Notes: generated by a model from the sequence alone, not told the origin. A DNA stretch of 9,922 bases from Oscillospiraceae bacterium (GCA_017458885.1 JAFSZQ010000095.1:1-9922); one strand, 5' to 3'. Numbered from the stretch's first letter, positions 3,428-9,922 are shown. A program made the numbers and translations.

Positions 3428-5446
3428 ATGAAACAGTTCCGCCGCTCCCTGACCGCGCTCGCGCTGCTCGCCTGCCTGCTCGCGCAGGCGGTCTGCTGCC
3501 CCCCGCCCGCCCGCGCCGAGGGCATGACGGCGGGCGAGGGCTGTCTCGCGCTCATCAAGCGGTACGAGGGCTTCTCCGCGAACGCCTACGCCAGCGGCGG
3601 CAAGTGGTACGTCGGCTACGGCACACAGGTCGCGAAGGACGCCTACCCGAACGGCGTCACCGAATCGGAGGCGGAGGCGCTGCTGCGCGACGCGCTGCGC
3701 CCCGCCGAGGCGGCGCTCAACACGTTCGCGGCGCAAAACGGCGTCGCGTTCACGCAGGGACAGTTCGACGCGCTGGCGGACTTCGCCTACAACTTCGGCA
3801 CGTCGTGGCTCAGCGGCACCAGCCTGCTGCAACAGCTCGCGAGCGCAAAAGTGTCGCTCTCGCGCCGCGAGACGGCGCGCGCGTTCGGCGTGTGGTGCCA
3901 CTCGGACGGCAAGGTGCTGCCCGGGCTCGCCGCGCGGCGGCTCGAGGAGGCGGCGCTCTACCTCGACGGCGACCTCTCGCGCGCGGGCGAATTCTGCTAC
4001 CTCGCCGTCACGCGGGAGGACGGCGTCGCCTACGCCACCGACTTCGCCGTCTACGAGCGCGGCGGGGTCTACGACGCCTTCCCCGCGATGTTCCGCCTCG
4101 GCTGGACGTGCGCGGGGATCCGGACGGCGGACGGGTCGGTCGTCCGCCTCGGCGACGCCGTCGCGGGCGACCGCAGCGGCAGCGCCGTGTGGGAGAAGAA
4201 CGTCTACGCCTCCGGCTACGGCGACGTGCGGGAGAAGGACTGGTACTACGACTATGTGATGGAGCTCAGCGCGGACGGCGTCATCAACGGGCGCGACGAC
4301 GGCAGCTACGCCCCCGATCTCCCCGCCGCGACGGGTGAGGCGCTCAAGCTCCTCCTGCTTGCGGCGGGACATCCCGAGCAGGCGCCCGTCGACGAACGCT
4401 GGGCGAGCGGCTACGCCGCCTATGCCGCGGCGCGCGGCTGGCTCCCCGCCGCCGCGCTCGCCGACCTGAACGCGCCCATCACGCGGCGAAACGTCGCGCG
4501 CCTCGCGGCGCTCGCGCTCGGCTTCGGACAGTCCTTCGCGGCGACGCCCTTCGTCGACGCGGACGACGGCTTTGTCACCGCGCTCGCGGAGATCGGCGTG
4601 CTCGAGGGCAGCACCGAGGACGGCTTGCCCGTCTACCGCCCGGACCGCTCCCTCACGCGCGCCGAAATCTCCGCCATCGTGTGGCGGCTGCGCCGCGCCG
4701 CCGCGCTGGACACGCGGCAGAGCGTGACCTACGGCTCGCGCACGCTGGAGGTCGCGCGAGGCGTCGCGCTCAACGTCTACGACAAAAACGGCTTCTCCGG
4801 CTCCGGCAAGACGATGACCTATACGGAGCAGGGCGTCACGGCGCTGCGCGGCGTGGACGCGAGCCGCTACCAGGGCGACGTGGACTGGCGCGCAGCGGCG
4901 GCGGACGGCATCGGCTTTGCGATACTGCGCGTCGGCGGGCGCTACCAGCAGTCCGGCGATCTCTACGACGACGCGAAGTTCGAGGAGTACTACGCCGGCG
5001 CGCGCGCGGCGGGGCTGAAGGTCGGCGTCTACTTCTACTCGCAGGCGATCACCGAGGCGGAGGCGGTCGAGGAGGCGGACTACGTCCTCGCGAAGCTGCG
5101 CGGCAAGACGATCGACGCCCCCGTGGTCTTCGACTGGGAGACCGCCGGCAGCGCGGACGCGCGCACGAACGGGCTGCCCGTCAGCGTCGTGTGCGGCTGC
5201 GCGGTCGCGTTCTGCGAGCGCGTCAAGGCGGCGGGCCATACGCCGATGGTCTACATGAATACCCACGACGGCTATCTGAAGTACGACCTGACCCGCCTTA
5301 CGGACTACGGCGTGTGGTACGCCGGACAGTACGACGGCGCGTACCCCGCGTTCGTCTACGACTTCGCCATATGGCAGTACACCGACAAGGGCAGCGTCGC
5401 GGGCTTTTCCGGCAAGGTCGATCTCGACCTGTGGCTCCTGCGGTGA
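3428..5446 (+). CDS. Secreted GH24-SLH-GH25 double muramidase
   Basis: A 672-aa exported peptidoglycan hydrolase. Residues 1-30 are a Sec signal peptide (basic KQFRR, hydrophobic core, ARA cleavage). Residues about 36-182 resemble GH24 phage-type lysozyme: Glu47 in KRYEGFSANAY, VGYGT (62-66), FTQGQFDALADFAYNFGT (108-125). Residues about 262-425 are an SLH region: a clear repeat at 264-313 (YGDVREKDWYYDYV), a weak one near 320-366 and a third at 374-421 (PDRSLTRAEI). Residues about 474-672 are a GH25 muramidase with Asp477 in GVDASRYQGDVDW, FDWE (568-571, likely catalytic Glu571), IWQYT (648-652) and a late VDLDLW. The GH25 site looks complete. In the GH24 part the usual catalytic Asp and Thr positions are Ser56 and Tyr61, so activity is doubtful. 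SLH repeats suggest tethering to wall polymers. Likely roles are wall turnover, separation or lysis of competitors. It stands alone between regulators, not in a phage lysis cassette. Confidence 0.9.
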   Translation: MKQFRRSLTALALLACLLAQAVCCPPPARAEGMTAGEGCLALIKRYEGFSANAYASGGKWYVGYGTQVAKDAYPNGVTESEAEALLRDALRPAEAALNTFAAQNGVAFTQGQFDALADFAYNFGTSWLSGTSLLQQLASAKVSLSRRETARAFGVWCHSDGKVLPGLAARRLEEAALYLDGDLSRAGEFCYLAVTREDGVAYATDFAVYERGGVYDAFPAMFRLGWTCAGIRTADGSVVRLGDAVAGDRSGSAVWEKNVYASGYGDVREKDWYYDYVMELSADGVINGRDDGSYAPDLPAATGEALKLLLLAAGHPEQAPVDERWASGYAAYAAARGWLPAAALADLNAPITRRNVARLAALALGFGQSFAATPFVDADDGFVTALAEIGVLEGSTEDGLPVYRPDRSLTRAEISAIVWRLRRAAALDTRQSVTYGSRTLEVARGVALNVYDKNGFSGSGKTMTYTEQGVTALRGVDASRYQGDVDWRAAAADGIGFAILRVGGRYQQSGDLYDDAKFEEYYAGARAAGLKVGVYFYSQAITEAEAVEEADYVLAKLRGKTIDAPVVFDWETAGSADARTNGLPVSVVCGCAVAFCERVKAAGHTPMVYMNTHDGYLKYDLTRLTDYGVWYAGQYDGAYPAFVYDFAIWQYTDKGSVAGFSGKVDLDLWLLR

Positions 5447-5465
5447 GGCTCCGTCACATCTCCTC

Positions 5466-5494
5466 TTGACAAGGCGTTCTGCTTTTATTAATAT
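5466..5494 (+). promoter_or_regulatory. Promoter of the second LysR gene with AT-rich palindrome
   Basis: TTGACA (5466-5471), 17 bp, TAATAT (5489-5494). A perfect inverted repeat, AATATA-TTTT-TATATT (5490-5505), covers the -10 and the transcription start, a suitable place for autoregulation, though such AT-rich symmetry can arise by chance. I see no intrinsic terminator between the muramidase stop (5446) and this promoter. Confidence 0.55.
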
Positions 5495-5537
5495 ATTTTT
5501 ATATTTGTTTTATTTTCTTGCATGAAAAGAGGCGCCT

Positions 5538-6431
5538 ATGGAGATCCGCAACCTCAACACGTTTCTGAAAGTGACCGAGCTCAAGAGCTTTTCCAAGGCG
5601 GCGGAGGCGCTGGACTACTCCCAGTCCGCCGTCACCGTCCAGATCCAGCAGCTTGAGCGCGAGCTGGGCGTGCAGCTCTTTGACCGCATCGGCAAGAGCG
5701 TCTCCATCACGCAGTACGGCACGGACTTCGTCGCCTACGCCCGCGACGTCGTGAGCGCGGTGTCCCGCGCGAGCACGTTTGCCACCGAGAACAAGGATCT
5801 GACAGGCACCGTGCGCGTCGGCACGCTGGACTCGCTGATGACCGTGTCGTTCGCGGACATCGTGCCGGCGTTCCACGAGCGGTTCCCCCACGTCGTGACC
5901 CGCATCCACTGCGACAACGCGGCGCGGCTGAAGGAGCTGCTGATCAAAAACGAGATCGACCTCGTCTACACGCTCGACGAGCAGCTCCACGACGCGCAGT
6001 TCGCCAAGGTGTTCGAGGCAGAGGACGAGATCGTCGTCGTCACGAACGTCGAAAACCCGCTCGCAAAGCGCGTGAGCGTGAGCCTTTTCGACCTCGTGGG
6101 GCATCCCTTCGTGATGATGAACCGGAACAACCCCTACCGCGACCGGTTCGATCTGGAGCTCGCCCACCACGACCTCGCCATCGAGCCGTTCTGCGAGCTG
6201 GAGAGCGACGTGCTCGTCATCAAGCTGCTGAGCGCGAACCCGCAGTATCTCTCGGTGCTGCCCCGCTACGCGGTGGAAAAGAGCATCCATCGGGAGCGGC
6301 TCGCCGCCCTGCCGGTGGCGGGGTGCGTCATGCGCCAGTGGCGCCAGCTCCTCTACCACAAAAACAAGGTCATCACGCCGCAGATACAGGGGATGCTGGA
6401 CACCATCGCGACGTGCTGCAAGCGCGTATGA
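5538..6431 (+). CDS. LysR-family transcriptional regulator (orphan)
   Basis: A 297-residue LysR-type regulator. The N-terminal helix-turn-helix is textbook: NLNTFLKVTELKSFSKAAE, then SQSAVTVQIQQLERELG, LFDRIGKSVSIT. The effector domain starts near residue 90 (GTVRVGTLDS) and includes NEIDLVYTLDEQ and the late LSVLPRYAVEKS, with GHPFVMMNRNNPYRD in the middle. The start at 5538 is supported by AAAAGAGG upstream and the normal HTH offset. It is only about 60% alike by eye to the other LysR's HTH and is clearly a different subgroup. It is monocistronic, ending directly in a strong terminator. There is no divergent target gene, so its regulon is not evident; the upstream muramidase is convergent-free and co-directional, and a link is only a possibility. 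Confidence 0.93.
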   Translation: MEIRNLNTFLKVTELKSFSKAAEALDYSQSAVTVQIQQLERELGVQLFDRIGKSVSITQYGTDFVAYARDVVSAVSRASTFATENKDLTGTVRVGTLDSLMTVSFADIVPAFHERFPHVVTRIHCDNAARLKELLIKNEIDLVYTLDEQLHDAQFAKVFEAEDEIVVVTNVENPLAKRVSVSLFDLVGHPFVMMNRNNPYRDRFDLELAHHDLAIEPFCELESDVLVIKLLSANPQYLSVLPRYAVEKSIHRERLAALPVAGCVMRQWRQLLYHKNKVITPQIQGMLDTIATCCKRV

Positions 6432-6470
6432 GCATAAAAAAACACCGCCGAACGGCGGTGTTTTTTATGC
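6432..6470. terminator. Bidirectional intrinsic terminator
   Basis: A long hairpin: GCATAAAAAAACACCGCCG (6432-6450), AA loop, then CGGCGGTGTTTTTTATGC (6453-6470), perfect apart from one extra A. A-rich and T-rich flanks serve both directions. It starts one base inside the LysR stop codon and lies 10 bp beyond the stop of the convergent zinc-ribbon gene. Confidence 0.93.
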
Positions 6471-6480
6471 GATTTTTCTC

Positions 6481-6873
6481 TTACTCGTCCCCGTCGTCCA
6501 CGCCGAGGTCTTCCGCGTCGAACTCCAGCGTCGCGCCGCAGTTCGGGCAGGCGATCGCGCCGTCCTCCAGCTCGTCCTCGTCGAAGTAGACCTCCTCCCC
6601 GCACTGCGGGCAGGTCGTGGCGTAGAGCGGCTCGTCGTCCTCGTCGTCGAACTCGTCATAGACCAGCTCCTCGACGTCCTCCAGATCGTCGCTGACGACG
6701 TCCAGTCCGTCGCTGATCTCCATGACCTCGTCGGTCAGATCCTCCAGCTCCAGCGCGATCTCGCCGAGCACGTCGGCGATGGCGCGGAACACCTTGCCGG
6801 TCTCGGAGCTTTCGTCGAGTTTCAGCCCCTCGAGCAGCCCCTTGAGATACGCGACCTTTTCAGAAACGCCCAT
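6481..6873 (-). CDS. Acidic zinc-ribbon protein, CD1247-N-terminal-domain type
   Basis: A 130-aa, strongly acidic cytoplasmic protein of unknown function. Residues 1-70 are predicted helical and probably coiled coil (KVAYLKGLLEGLKLDES, then repeated Leu/Asp/Glu heptads). An Asp/Glu-rich linker is at 71-83. A zinc ribbon follows with two CPxCG knuckles, Cys88/Cys91 and Cys109/Cys112. The N-terminal part resembles proteins that Clostridia annotations call CD1247 N-terminal domain-containing; this is from memory. The start at 6873 has GAAAGGGG nine bases upstream. It follows efp on the same strand across a 147-bp gap packed with hairpins, so co-transcription with efp is uncertain. A zinc ribbon on an acidic coiled coil suggests protein or nucleic-acid interaction rather than catalysis. 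Confidence 0.8.
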   Translation of the reverse strand: MGVSEKVAYLKGLLEGLKLDESSETGKVFRAIADVLGEIALELEDLTDEVMEISDGLDVVSDDLEDVEELVYDEFDDEDDEPLYATTCPQCGEEVYFDEDELEDGAIACPNCGATLEFDAEDLGVDDGDE

Positions 6874-6910
6874 GTCAATAACCCCTTTCGGCTTGTTGTT
6901 TGCGCGGACG

Positions 6911-6976
6911 GCAATGCCGCTCGCGGCATTGCGCAGCCATGTATTTTCGGTTGCCGCTCAAGCGGCGAGAAAATAC
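6911..6976. repeat. Two adjacent perfect hairpins, possible interspersed repeat
   Basis: First: GCAATGCCG-CTCG-CGGCATTGC (6911-6932). Second: GTATTTTC (6941-6948) pairs with GAAAATAC (6969-6976), enclosing an inner GCCGCT-CA-AGCGGC (6953-6966). Both stems are perfect. They lie in the efp to zinc-ribbon gap and encode nothing visible. They could be a REP/BIME-like dispersed palindromic element or mRNA stabilising or processing stems. Confidence 0.6.
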
Positions 6977-6994
6977 GGCGATCTCGATTCAGAC

Positions 6995-7030
6995 CGCAAA
7001 ATAAGCATACGATAGTATGCTTATTTTGCG
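6995..7030 (-). terminator. Hairpin overlapping the efp stop codon, likely terminator or processing stem
   Basis: A 16-bp perfect stem: CGCAAAATAAGCATAC (6995-7010), GATA loop, GTATGCTTATTTTGCG (7015-7030). On the minus strand the descending arm contains GCTTATTTTGC, but no uninterrupted U-run follows, so it is an atypical terminator. The stop codon of efp (7021-7023) and its last codons are inside the stem, meaning ribosomes finishing efp would open it. Confidence 0.5.
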
Positions 7031-7587
7031 CGTCCGATATACTCGCCCGTGCGGGCGTCGATCTGGATCTTGTCGCCCTCGTTGATGAACAGCGGCACGC
7101 GCACCTCCGCGCCGGTCTCGACCGTCGCGGGCTTGAGCGTGTTGGTGGCGGTGTTGCCCGCGAGGCCCGGCTCGGTCTTGGTCACTTCCAGGTCCATGAA
7201 GTTCGGGCACTCGATGCCGAACACGCTGCCCTTGTAGGAGAGCACCTTGCAGACTGTGTTCTCCGTCACGAAGCGGAACGGATCGCCGAGCATCTCCTTG
7301 TTGATCGGCACCATCTCATAGGTCTCCTGATCCATGAAATAGTACAGGTCGCCGTCGGCGTAGCTGTACGCCATGTCCTTGCGCTCGATGAACGCCTCCT
7401 CGAACTTCGCGGTGGGGTTGAAGCTCGTCTCGGTGACGCCGCCGGTGATGACGTTCTTCATCTTCGTGCGCACGAACGCCGCGCCCTTGCCGGGCTTGAC
7501 GTGCTGGAACTCGACGACCTGATAGACCTTGCCGTCCATCTCAAAGAGCTTGCCGTTGCGGAAATCGCCGGCGGTGATCGTTGCCAT
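7021..7587 (-). CDS. efp: Translation elongation factor P
   Basis: A 188-aa EF-P of standard length. EF-P enters the ribosomal E site and rescues ribosomes stalled at consecutive prolines. Seen in order: N-terminal KOW-like domain with [17 protein letters not shown] (4-20), the tip loop KPGKGAAF (31-38) with Lys34 at the place that is post-translationally modified in many bacteria, the central OB domain, and the C-terminal OB domain with [19 protein letters not shown] and the signature [20 protein letters not shown]. No epmA/epmB-type gene is nearby. The start at 7587 has GGGAGGAAAC in front. It has its own promoter (7650-7678) immediately after the yqeG-like stop. Confidence 0.97.
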   Translation of the reverse strand: MATITAGDFRNGKLFEMDGKVYQVVEFQHVKPGKGAAFVRTKMKNVITGGVTETSFNPTAKFEEAFIERKDMAYSYADGDLYYFMDQETYEMVPINKEMLGDPFRFVTENTVCKVLSYKGSVFGIECPNFMDLEVTKTEPGLAGNTATNTLKPATVETGAEVRVPLFINEGDKIQIDARTGEYIGRAK

Positions 7588-7607
7588 AATTGTTTCCTCC
7601 CTATTTC

Positions 7608-7628
7608 CAGAGGAGCTCGCTTCCTCTG
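7608..7628 (-). promoter_or_regulatory. Small hairpin in the efp leader
   Basis: On the minus strand, CAGAGGA and TCCTCTG form a 7-bp stem with a 7-nt loop, located just upstream of the efp ribosome site. The 3' arm (UCCUC) could alternatively pair with GAGGA of the Shine-Dalgarno (about 7593-7601), giving two exclusive folds. Regulatory meaning is speculative. Confidence 0.35.
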
Positions 7629-7649
7629 ATGTGAACTTTAACCTTTGGT

Positions 7650-7678
7650 ATTTTATCTCATATCGCGCGGCAATGCAA
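7650..7678 (-). promoter_or_regulatory. Promoter of efp
   Basis: Minus-strand TTGCAT (7673-7678), a 17-bp spacer and TAAAAT (7650-7655). It lies just downstream of the yqeG-like stop codon (7682), with predicted start near 7643 and a leader of about 55 nt. It allows efp to be made independently of rpsU-yqeG. Confidence 0.65.
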
Positions 7679-7681
7679 GCC

Positions 7682-8194
7682 CTAATTTGCGCCGCGCCCG
7701 TCGCACGGGCAGGCGCGCTTGAACGGCTCCTGCAGCGCGTGCAGGACGCGGTTCCACGAGCCGACCGGCCCGCCGCTCGGCTCGACCATCAACATCAGGA
7801 CGCCCGCGCGCTTCGCCGCGAGCACGTCCGTGAGCAGCTTGTCGCCGAGCGCGGCGGTCTGCGCGGCGCTCGCGCCGTGCTTCGCCATCGCCGCGCGGTA
7901 CCCGCGCGCGGACGGCTTTCCCGCGTGTCCGACGTAACCGACGCCGAGGCGCTCGCAGAACCGCCCGACGCGCCTGCCGGAGCGGTTGTTGGACACGACC
8001 TCCATCGCGACGCCGCTCCCGCGGAGCGCCGCGACCCACGCGAGCAGCGCGGCGTCCGGCTCCTTCTGCGACTTGGGCGCGAGCGTGTAGTCGAGGTCGC
8101 AGAGCAGCAGCTCGACGCCATGCGCGTGTAAAAATTCCGGCGTGACGGCGGTATAATCGCTGAACACATAGTCGGGGATCAAGGAAAAAGCCAT
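7682..8194 (-). CDS. yqeG: YqeG-family HAD-IIIA phosphatase
   Basis: A 170-aa HAD-superfamily hydrolase of the YqeG/Gep4 group; relatives include phosphatidylglycerophosphate phosphatase, which would place it in phospholipid synthesis, though the substrate of bacterial YqeG is not settled. All HAD motifs are visible: I, DLDYTL (33-38, nucleophile Asp33 and acid/base Asp35); II, VVSNN (66-70, Ser68); [11 protein letters not shown] with Lys93; [14 protein letters not shown] with Asp118 and Asp123. The family usually has DLDNTL in motif I; here Tyr replaces Asn, a mild change. The N-terminal [18 protein letters not shown] is also typical. The start at 8194 is fixed by GAGGGAGG upstream. It follows rpsU by 46 nt, with a terminator between them. 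Confidence 0.9.
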   Translation of the reverse strand: MAFSLIPDYVFSDYTAVTPEFLHAHGVELLLCDLDYTLAPKSQKEPDAALLAWVAALRGSGVAMEVVSNNRSGRRVGRFCERLGVGYVGHAGKPSARGYRAAMAKHGASAAQTAALGDKLLTDVLAAKRAGVLMLMVEPSGGPVGSWNRVLHALQEPFKRACPCDGRGAN

Positions 8195-8205
8195 GATGCC
8201 TCCCT

Positions 8206-8240
8206 CAAAAAAGAAGGACGCCGAAGGCGTCCTCTCTTTT
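8206..8240 (-). terminator. Intrinsic terminator between rpsU and yqeG
   Basis: On the minus strand GGACGCC-TTC-GGCGTCC (8216-8232) is followed by TTCTTTTTTG (8206-8215). The stem is perfect. The U-run ends only one or two bases before the yqeG ribosome site. The arrangement would release most rpsU transcripts and let some read on into yqeG. Confidence 0.88.
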
Positions 8241-8426
8241 TCAGTAATAGCGTTTGTTGCGGTTCTTGCGCGCTGCCTCGCTCTTTTTGCGACGCTTGAC
8301 GCTGGGGCTTTCGTACGCCTCGCGGCGACGCACCTCCGCCACGATGCCTGCCTTGGCGCAGCTCCTCTTGAAACGCTTGAGCGCGCTGTCCAGAGATTCG
8401 CCGTCCTTGATATGCACTTCAGACAT
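8241..8426 (-). CDS. rpsU: 30S ribosomal protein bS21
   Basis: A 61-aa basic protein of normal bS21 length, a late-assembling small-subunit protein near the mRNA exit/anti-Shine-Dalgarno region. Seen: [40 protein letters not shown] and the basic [15 protein letters not shown] tail. The start at 8426 has a doubled purine-rich ribosome site (GGAGGGAGGGAA). It has a perfect consensus promoter and a structured leader, and ends directly in a terminator. It is between leuS and yqeG rather than beside dnaG or yqeY, where it is found in some bacteria. Confidence 0.97.
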   Translation of the reverse strand: MSEVHIKDGESLDSALKRFKRSCAKAGIVAEVRRREAYESPSVKRRKKSEAARKNRNKRYY

Positions 8427-8447
8427 CTATATTTCCCTCCCTCCGAT

Positions 8448-8470
8448 GCGCCCGGCTGTCTCCAGGGCGC
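8448..8470 (-). promoter_or_regulatory. Stable hairpin in the rpsU leader
   Basis: Minus-strand GCGCCC pairs with GGGCGC (8448-8453 with 8465-8470), extendable by GG/CC past a bulged U. It lies about 8 nt upstream of the doubled Shine-Dalgarno. No U-run follows, so it is not a terminator. It could be a translational control element for ribosomal protein synthesis; I cannot match it to a described bS21 leader. Confidence 0.4.
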
Positions 8471-8502
8471 TCAGTAGAGCCATTGGTATATTGGCGTAGA
8501 GC

Positions 8503-8531
8503 ATTATATTGAAATCGCGGGGGCTTGTCAA
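8503..8531 (-). promoter_or_regulatory. Perfect consensus promoter of rpsU
   Basis: Minus-strand TTGACA (8526-8531), 17-bp spacer, TATAAT (8503-8508): six of six matches in both boxes. Predicted start is near 8496, giving a leader of about 70 nt. Such strength fits a ribosomal protein gene. The box begins about 30 bp beyond the leuS stop, where only a weak TTTCG/CGAAA hairpin is visible, so leuS lacks a clear terminator. Confidence 0.88.
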
Positions 8532-8562
8532 CAAATTTTTTCGAGAAAAACGAAATTTCCTG

Positions 8563-9922
8563 TCACATCGGCTTCACGATCAGGTTGACCAGCTTGTTCT
8601 TCACGAGGATCGTCTTGACGAGCTGCATCCCCTCGAGCGCCTTGGCGACCTTCTCGTTCGCCCTTGCCGCGGCGACGACGGTCTCCTCGCCGCTGTCGGT
8701 CGGCACGGTGATCGTGCCGCGCAGCTTGCCCTGCACCTGCACCGCCATTTCGACCGTCGCGGCGACGGTCTTGCGCTCGTCGTACCGCGGCCACGGCTGC
8801 TGCATCGCCATCGTCCCCGTCGCCTTGGCAAAGCCCGCGAGCTCCCACAGCTCCTCGACCATGTGCGGCGCGAACGGCGAGAGCATCAGCAGCAGCGCCT
8901 TGAAGTCGCCGCGCGAGAGCCCGTTTGCGTAGAACTCGTTGACCATCGCCATGAGCGCCGCGATCGCGGTGTTCATCTTGAGGTCGTCGATATCGCCCGT
9001 GACCTTCTTGATGGTCCTGTGGACGGTCGCCTCGTTCTTCTCGGAGACGTCCTTCCCGTCCGTTGCCATGTCGAGCAGGTTCCACACGCGGTCGAGGAAC
9101 CGCTTGCTGCCCTTCACCGCCTCGTCGCTCCACGTCGCGGTCTTCTCAAAGTCGCCGATGAACATGATGTAGAGCCGCATCGTGTCCGCGCCGTACGCCT
9201 TCACCACGTCGTCGGGGTTGACGACGTTGCCGAGCGACTTCGACATCTTCACCGCGGGGCGCTGCGCGAACGCGCCATACTTGGCGAGGAGCGCCTCCTT
9301 CTCCGCCTCGGTCTTGGCGTTGCCGACATAGTGCGGGTTCTGACCGAGGATCATGCCGTGGCTCGTGCGCTTGGCGTACGGCTCCTTCGTGTGTACGACG
9401 CCGAGGTCGTAGAGGAACTTATGCCAGAAGCGGCTGTAGAGCAGATGCAGCGTCGTGTGCTCCATGCCGCCGTTGTACCAGTCCACGGGGCCCCAGTACT
9501 CCTCCGCCTCATGCGAGACGGCGGCGCGGTCGTCGCGCGGGTCCATGTAGCGCAAATAGTACCAGCTCGACCCCGCCCACTGCGGCATCGTGTCGGTCTC
9601 GCGCTTCGCCGGTTTGCCGCACTTCGGGCAGGTCGTGCTGACCCAGTCGGTCATCTTGGAGATGGGGCTCTCGCCGTCGTCGGTCGGCTCGTAGCTCTCG
9701 ACCTGCGGCAGCACGAGCGGCAGCTCCTCCTCGGGAACGGGCACCCAGCCGCAGTCGGGGCAGTTCACGAGCGGGATCGGCTCGCCCCAGTAACGCTGGC
9801 GGGAGAACACCCAGTCGCGCAGCTTGAAGTTGGTCTTCTCCTTCCCCCAGCCCTGCTCGATGGCGTATTGCTTCATGTACGGGATGGCGTCCTTGACGGT
9901 CATGCCGTCGAGGATGCCGGAG
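8563..9922 (-). CDS. leuS: Leucyl-tRNA synthetase, C-terminal part
   Basis: Class I aminoacyl-tRNA synthetase charging tRNA-Leu. About 452 codons are visible; the N-terminal part with HIGH and most of the editing domain lies beyond the right edge. The frame is open to the edge (SGILDG before the internal Met at 9903). Seen in order: NFKLRDWVFSRQRYWGEPIP, a CPDCGWVPVP segment and CPKCGKPAKRETDTM with four zinc-type cysteines, WAGSSWYYLRYMDP, VDWYNGGMEHTTLHLLYSRF, RTSHGMILGQ, the KMSKS loop at 9235-9249 (VKMSKSLGNVVNP), the anticodon-binding helical domain and the C-terminal domain with VQVQGKLRGTI. All are intact and typical of bacterial LeuRS. No internal frameshift is seen. Confidence 0.97.
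   Translation of the reverse strand, partial: SGILDGMTVKDAIPYMKQYAIEQGWGKEKTNFKLRDWVFSRQRYWGEPIPLVNCPDCGWVPVPEEELPLVLPQVESYEPTDDGESPISKMTDWVSTTCPKCGKPAKRETDTMPQWAGSSWYYLRYMDPRDDRAAVSHEAEEYWGPVDWYNGGMEHTTLHLLYSRFWHKFLYDLGVVHTKEPYAKRTSHGMILGQNPHYVGNAKTEAEKEALLAKYGAFAQRPAVKMSKSLGNVVNPDDVVKAYGADTMRLYIMFIGDFEKTATWSDEAVKGSKRFLDRVWNLLDMATDGKDVSEKNEATVHRTIKKVTGDIDDLKMNTAIAALMAMVNEFYANGLSRGDFKALLLMLSPFAPHMVEELWELAGFAKATGTMAMQQPWPRYDERKTVAATVEMAVQVQGKLRGTITVPTDSGEETVVAAARANEKVAKALEGMQLVKTILVKNKLVNLIVKPM

Noticed and set aside
3476..3505. Lipoprotein signal (Cys23/Cys24) in the muramidase leader
   Set aside because: The residues before Cys (QAV) do not fit a lipobox well, and an ARA signal peptidase I site follows.
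3149..5266. A 705-codon open frame on the minus strand
   Set aside because: It lies opposite the GH24-SLH-GH25 gene, whose domains and signal peptide are clear. Its product is a low-complexity Arg/Ala/Val-rich string with no domain; such frames are common opposite GC-rich genes.
3428..5446. Muramidase gene as part of a prophage lysis cassette
   Set aside because: No holin, tail or structural phage genes flank it. It has a Sec signal peptide and SLH repeats instead.
5499..6359. Minus-strand open frame opposite the second LysR gene
   Set aside because: It has low-complexity His/Arg/Val/Leu content, no promoter, and its opposite strand is a textbook LysR gene.
8532..8562. Intrinsic terminator for leuS
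   Set aside because: Only a 5-bp TTTCG/CGAAA stem is present in AT-rich sequence; it is too weak to call.

Overview
The window looks like chromosomal DNA of a GC-rich Clostridia-type Bacillota, possibly an Oscillospirales-like gut lineage. The basis is strong AGGAGG-type ribosome binding sites, sigma-A-type promoters, compact intrinsic terminators, S-layer-homology (SLH) repeats, and housekeeping proteins of Firmicute type (EF-P with a KPGK loop, bS21, a YqeG-type HAD phosphatase, a Clostridia-type acidic zinc-ribbon protein). I see no tRNA, rRNA, CRISPR array, insertion sequence or phage block. The lineage is inferred from protein flavour and cannot be confirmed here.

Layout: (1) 1-635, minus strand: 5' part of argC, whose leader carries two small palindromes. 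(2) 811-2987, plus strand, divergent from argC: a tight three-gene unit of a LysR regulator, an FlK-like hot-dog thioesterase and a radical SAM protein. The LysR promoter contains a palindrome of LysR-box type. (3) 2988-3427: a 440-bp intergenic region that is far from empty. A plus-strand promoter drives a transcript of about 100 nt. A minus-strand consensus promoter drives a 28-codon ORF whose Shine-Dalgarno is locked in a GAAA-tetraloop hairpin. The two transcripts converge on one shared bidirectional terminator that overlaps the ORF's 3' end. (4) 3428-5446: a secreted 672-aa cell-wall enzyme joining a GH24 lysozyme-like domain, an SLH region and a GH25 muramidase. (5) 5538-6431: an orphan LysR regulator. 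(6) 6481-8426, minus strand: rpsU, yqeG-like, efp and an acidic zinc-ribbon protein, with local promoters, a terminator between rpsU and yqeG, and a cluster of hairpins after efp. (7) 8563-9922, minus strand: C-terminal part of leuS.

Most genes are ordinary metabolism or translation. The LysR next to argC may regulate itself and perhaps argC or its own operon. The rpsU-to-6481 group is translation and envelope housekeeping.

The strongest candidate for an undescribed system is the convergent small RNA / small ORF pair at about 2992-3324. Its architecture resembles Gram-positive type I toxin-antitoxin loci such as par (fst) of pAD1 in three ways: opposed strong promoters, a shared bidirectional terminator, and a sequestered ribosome binding site on a tiny cationic peptide gene. 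This is read from sequence only; expression and function are inference. The second point of interest is the two-muramidase fusion, whose GH24 half seems to have lost part of its active site.
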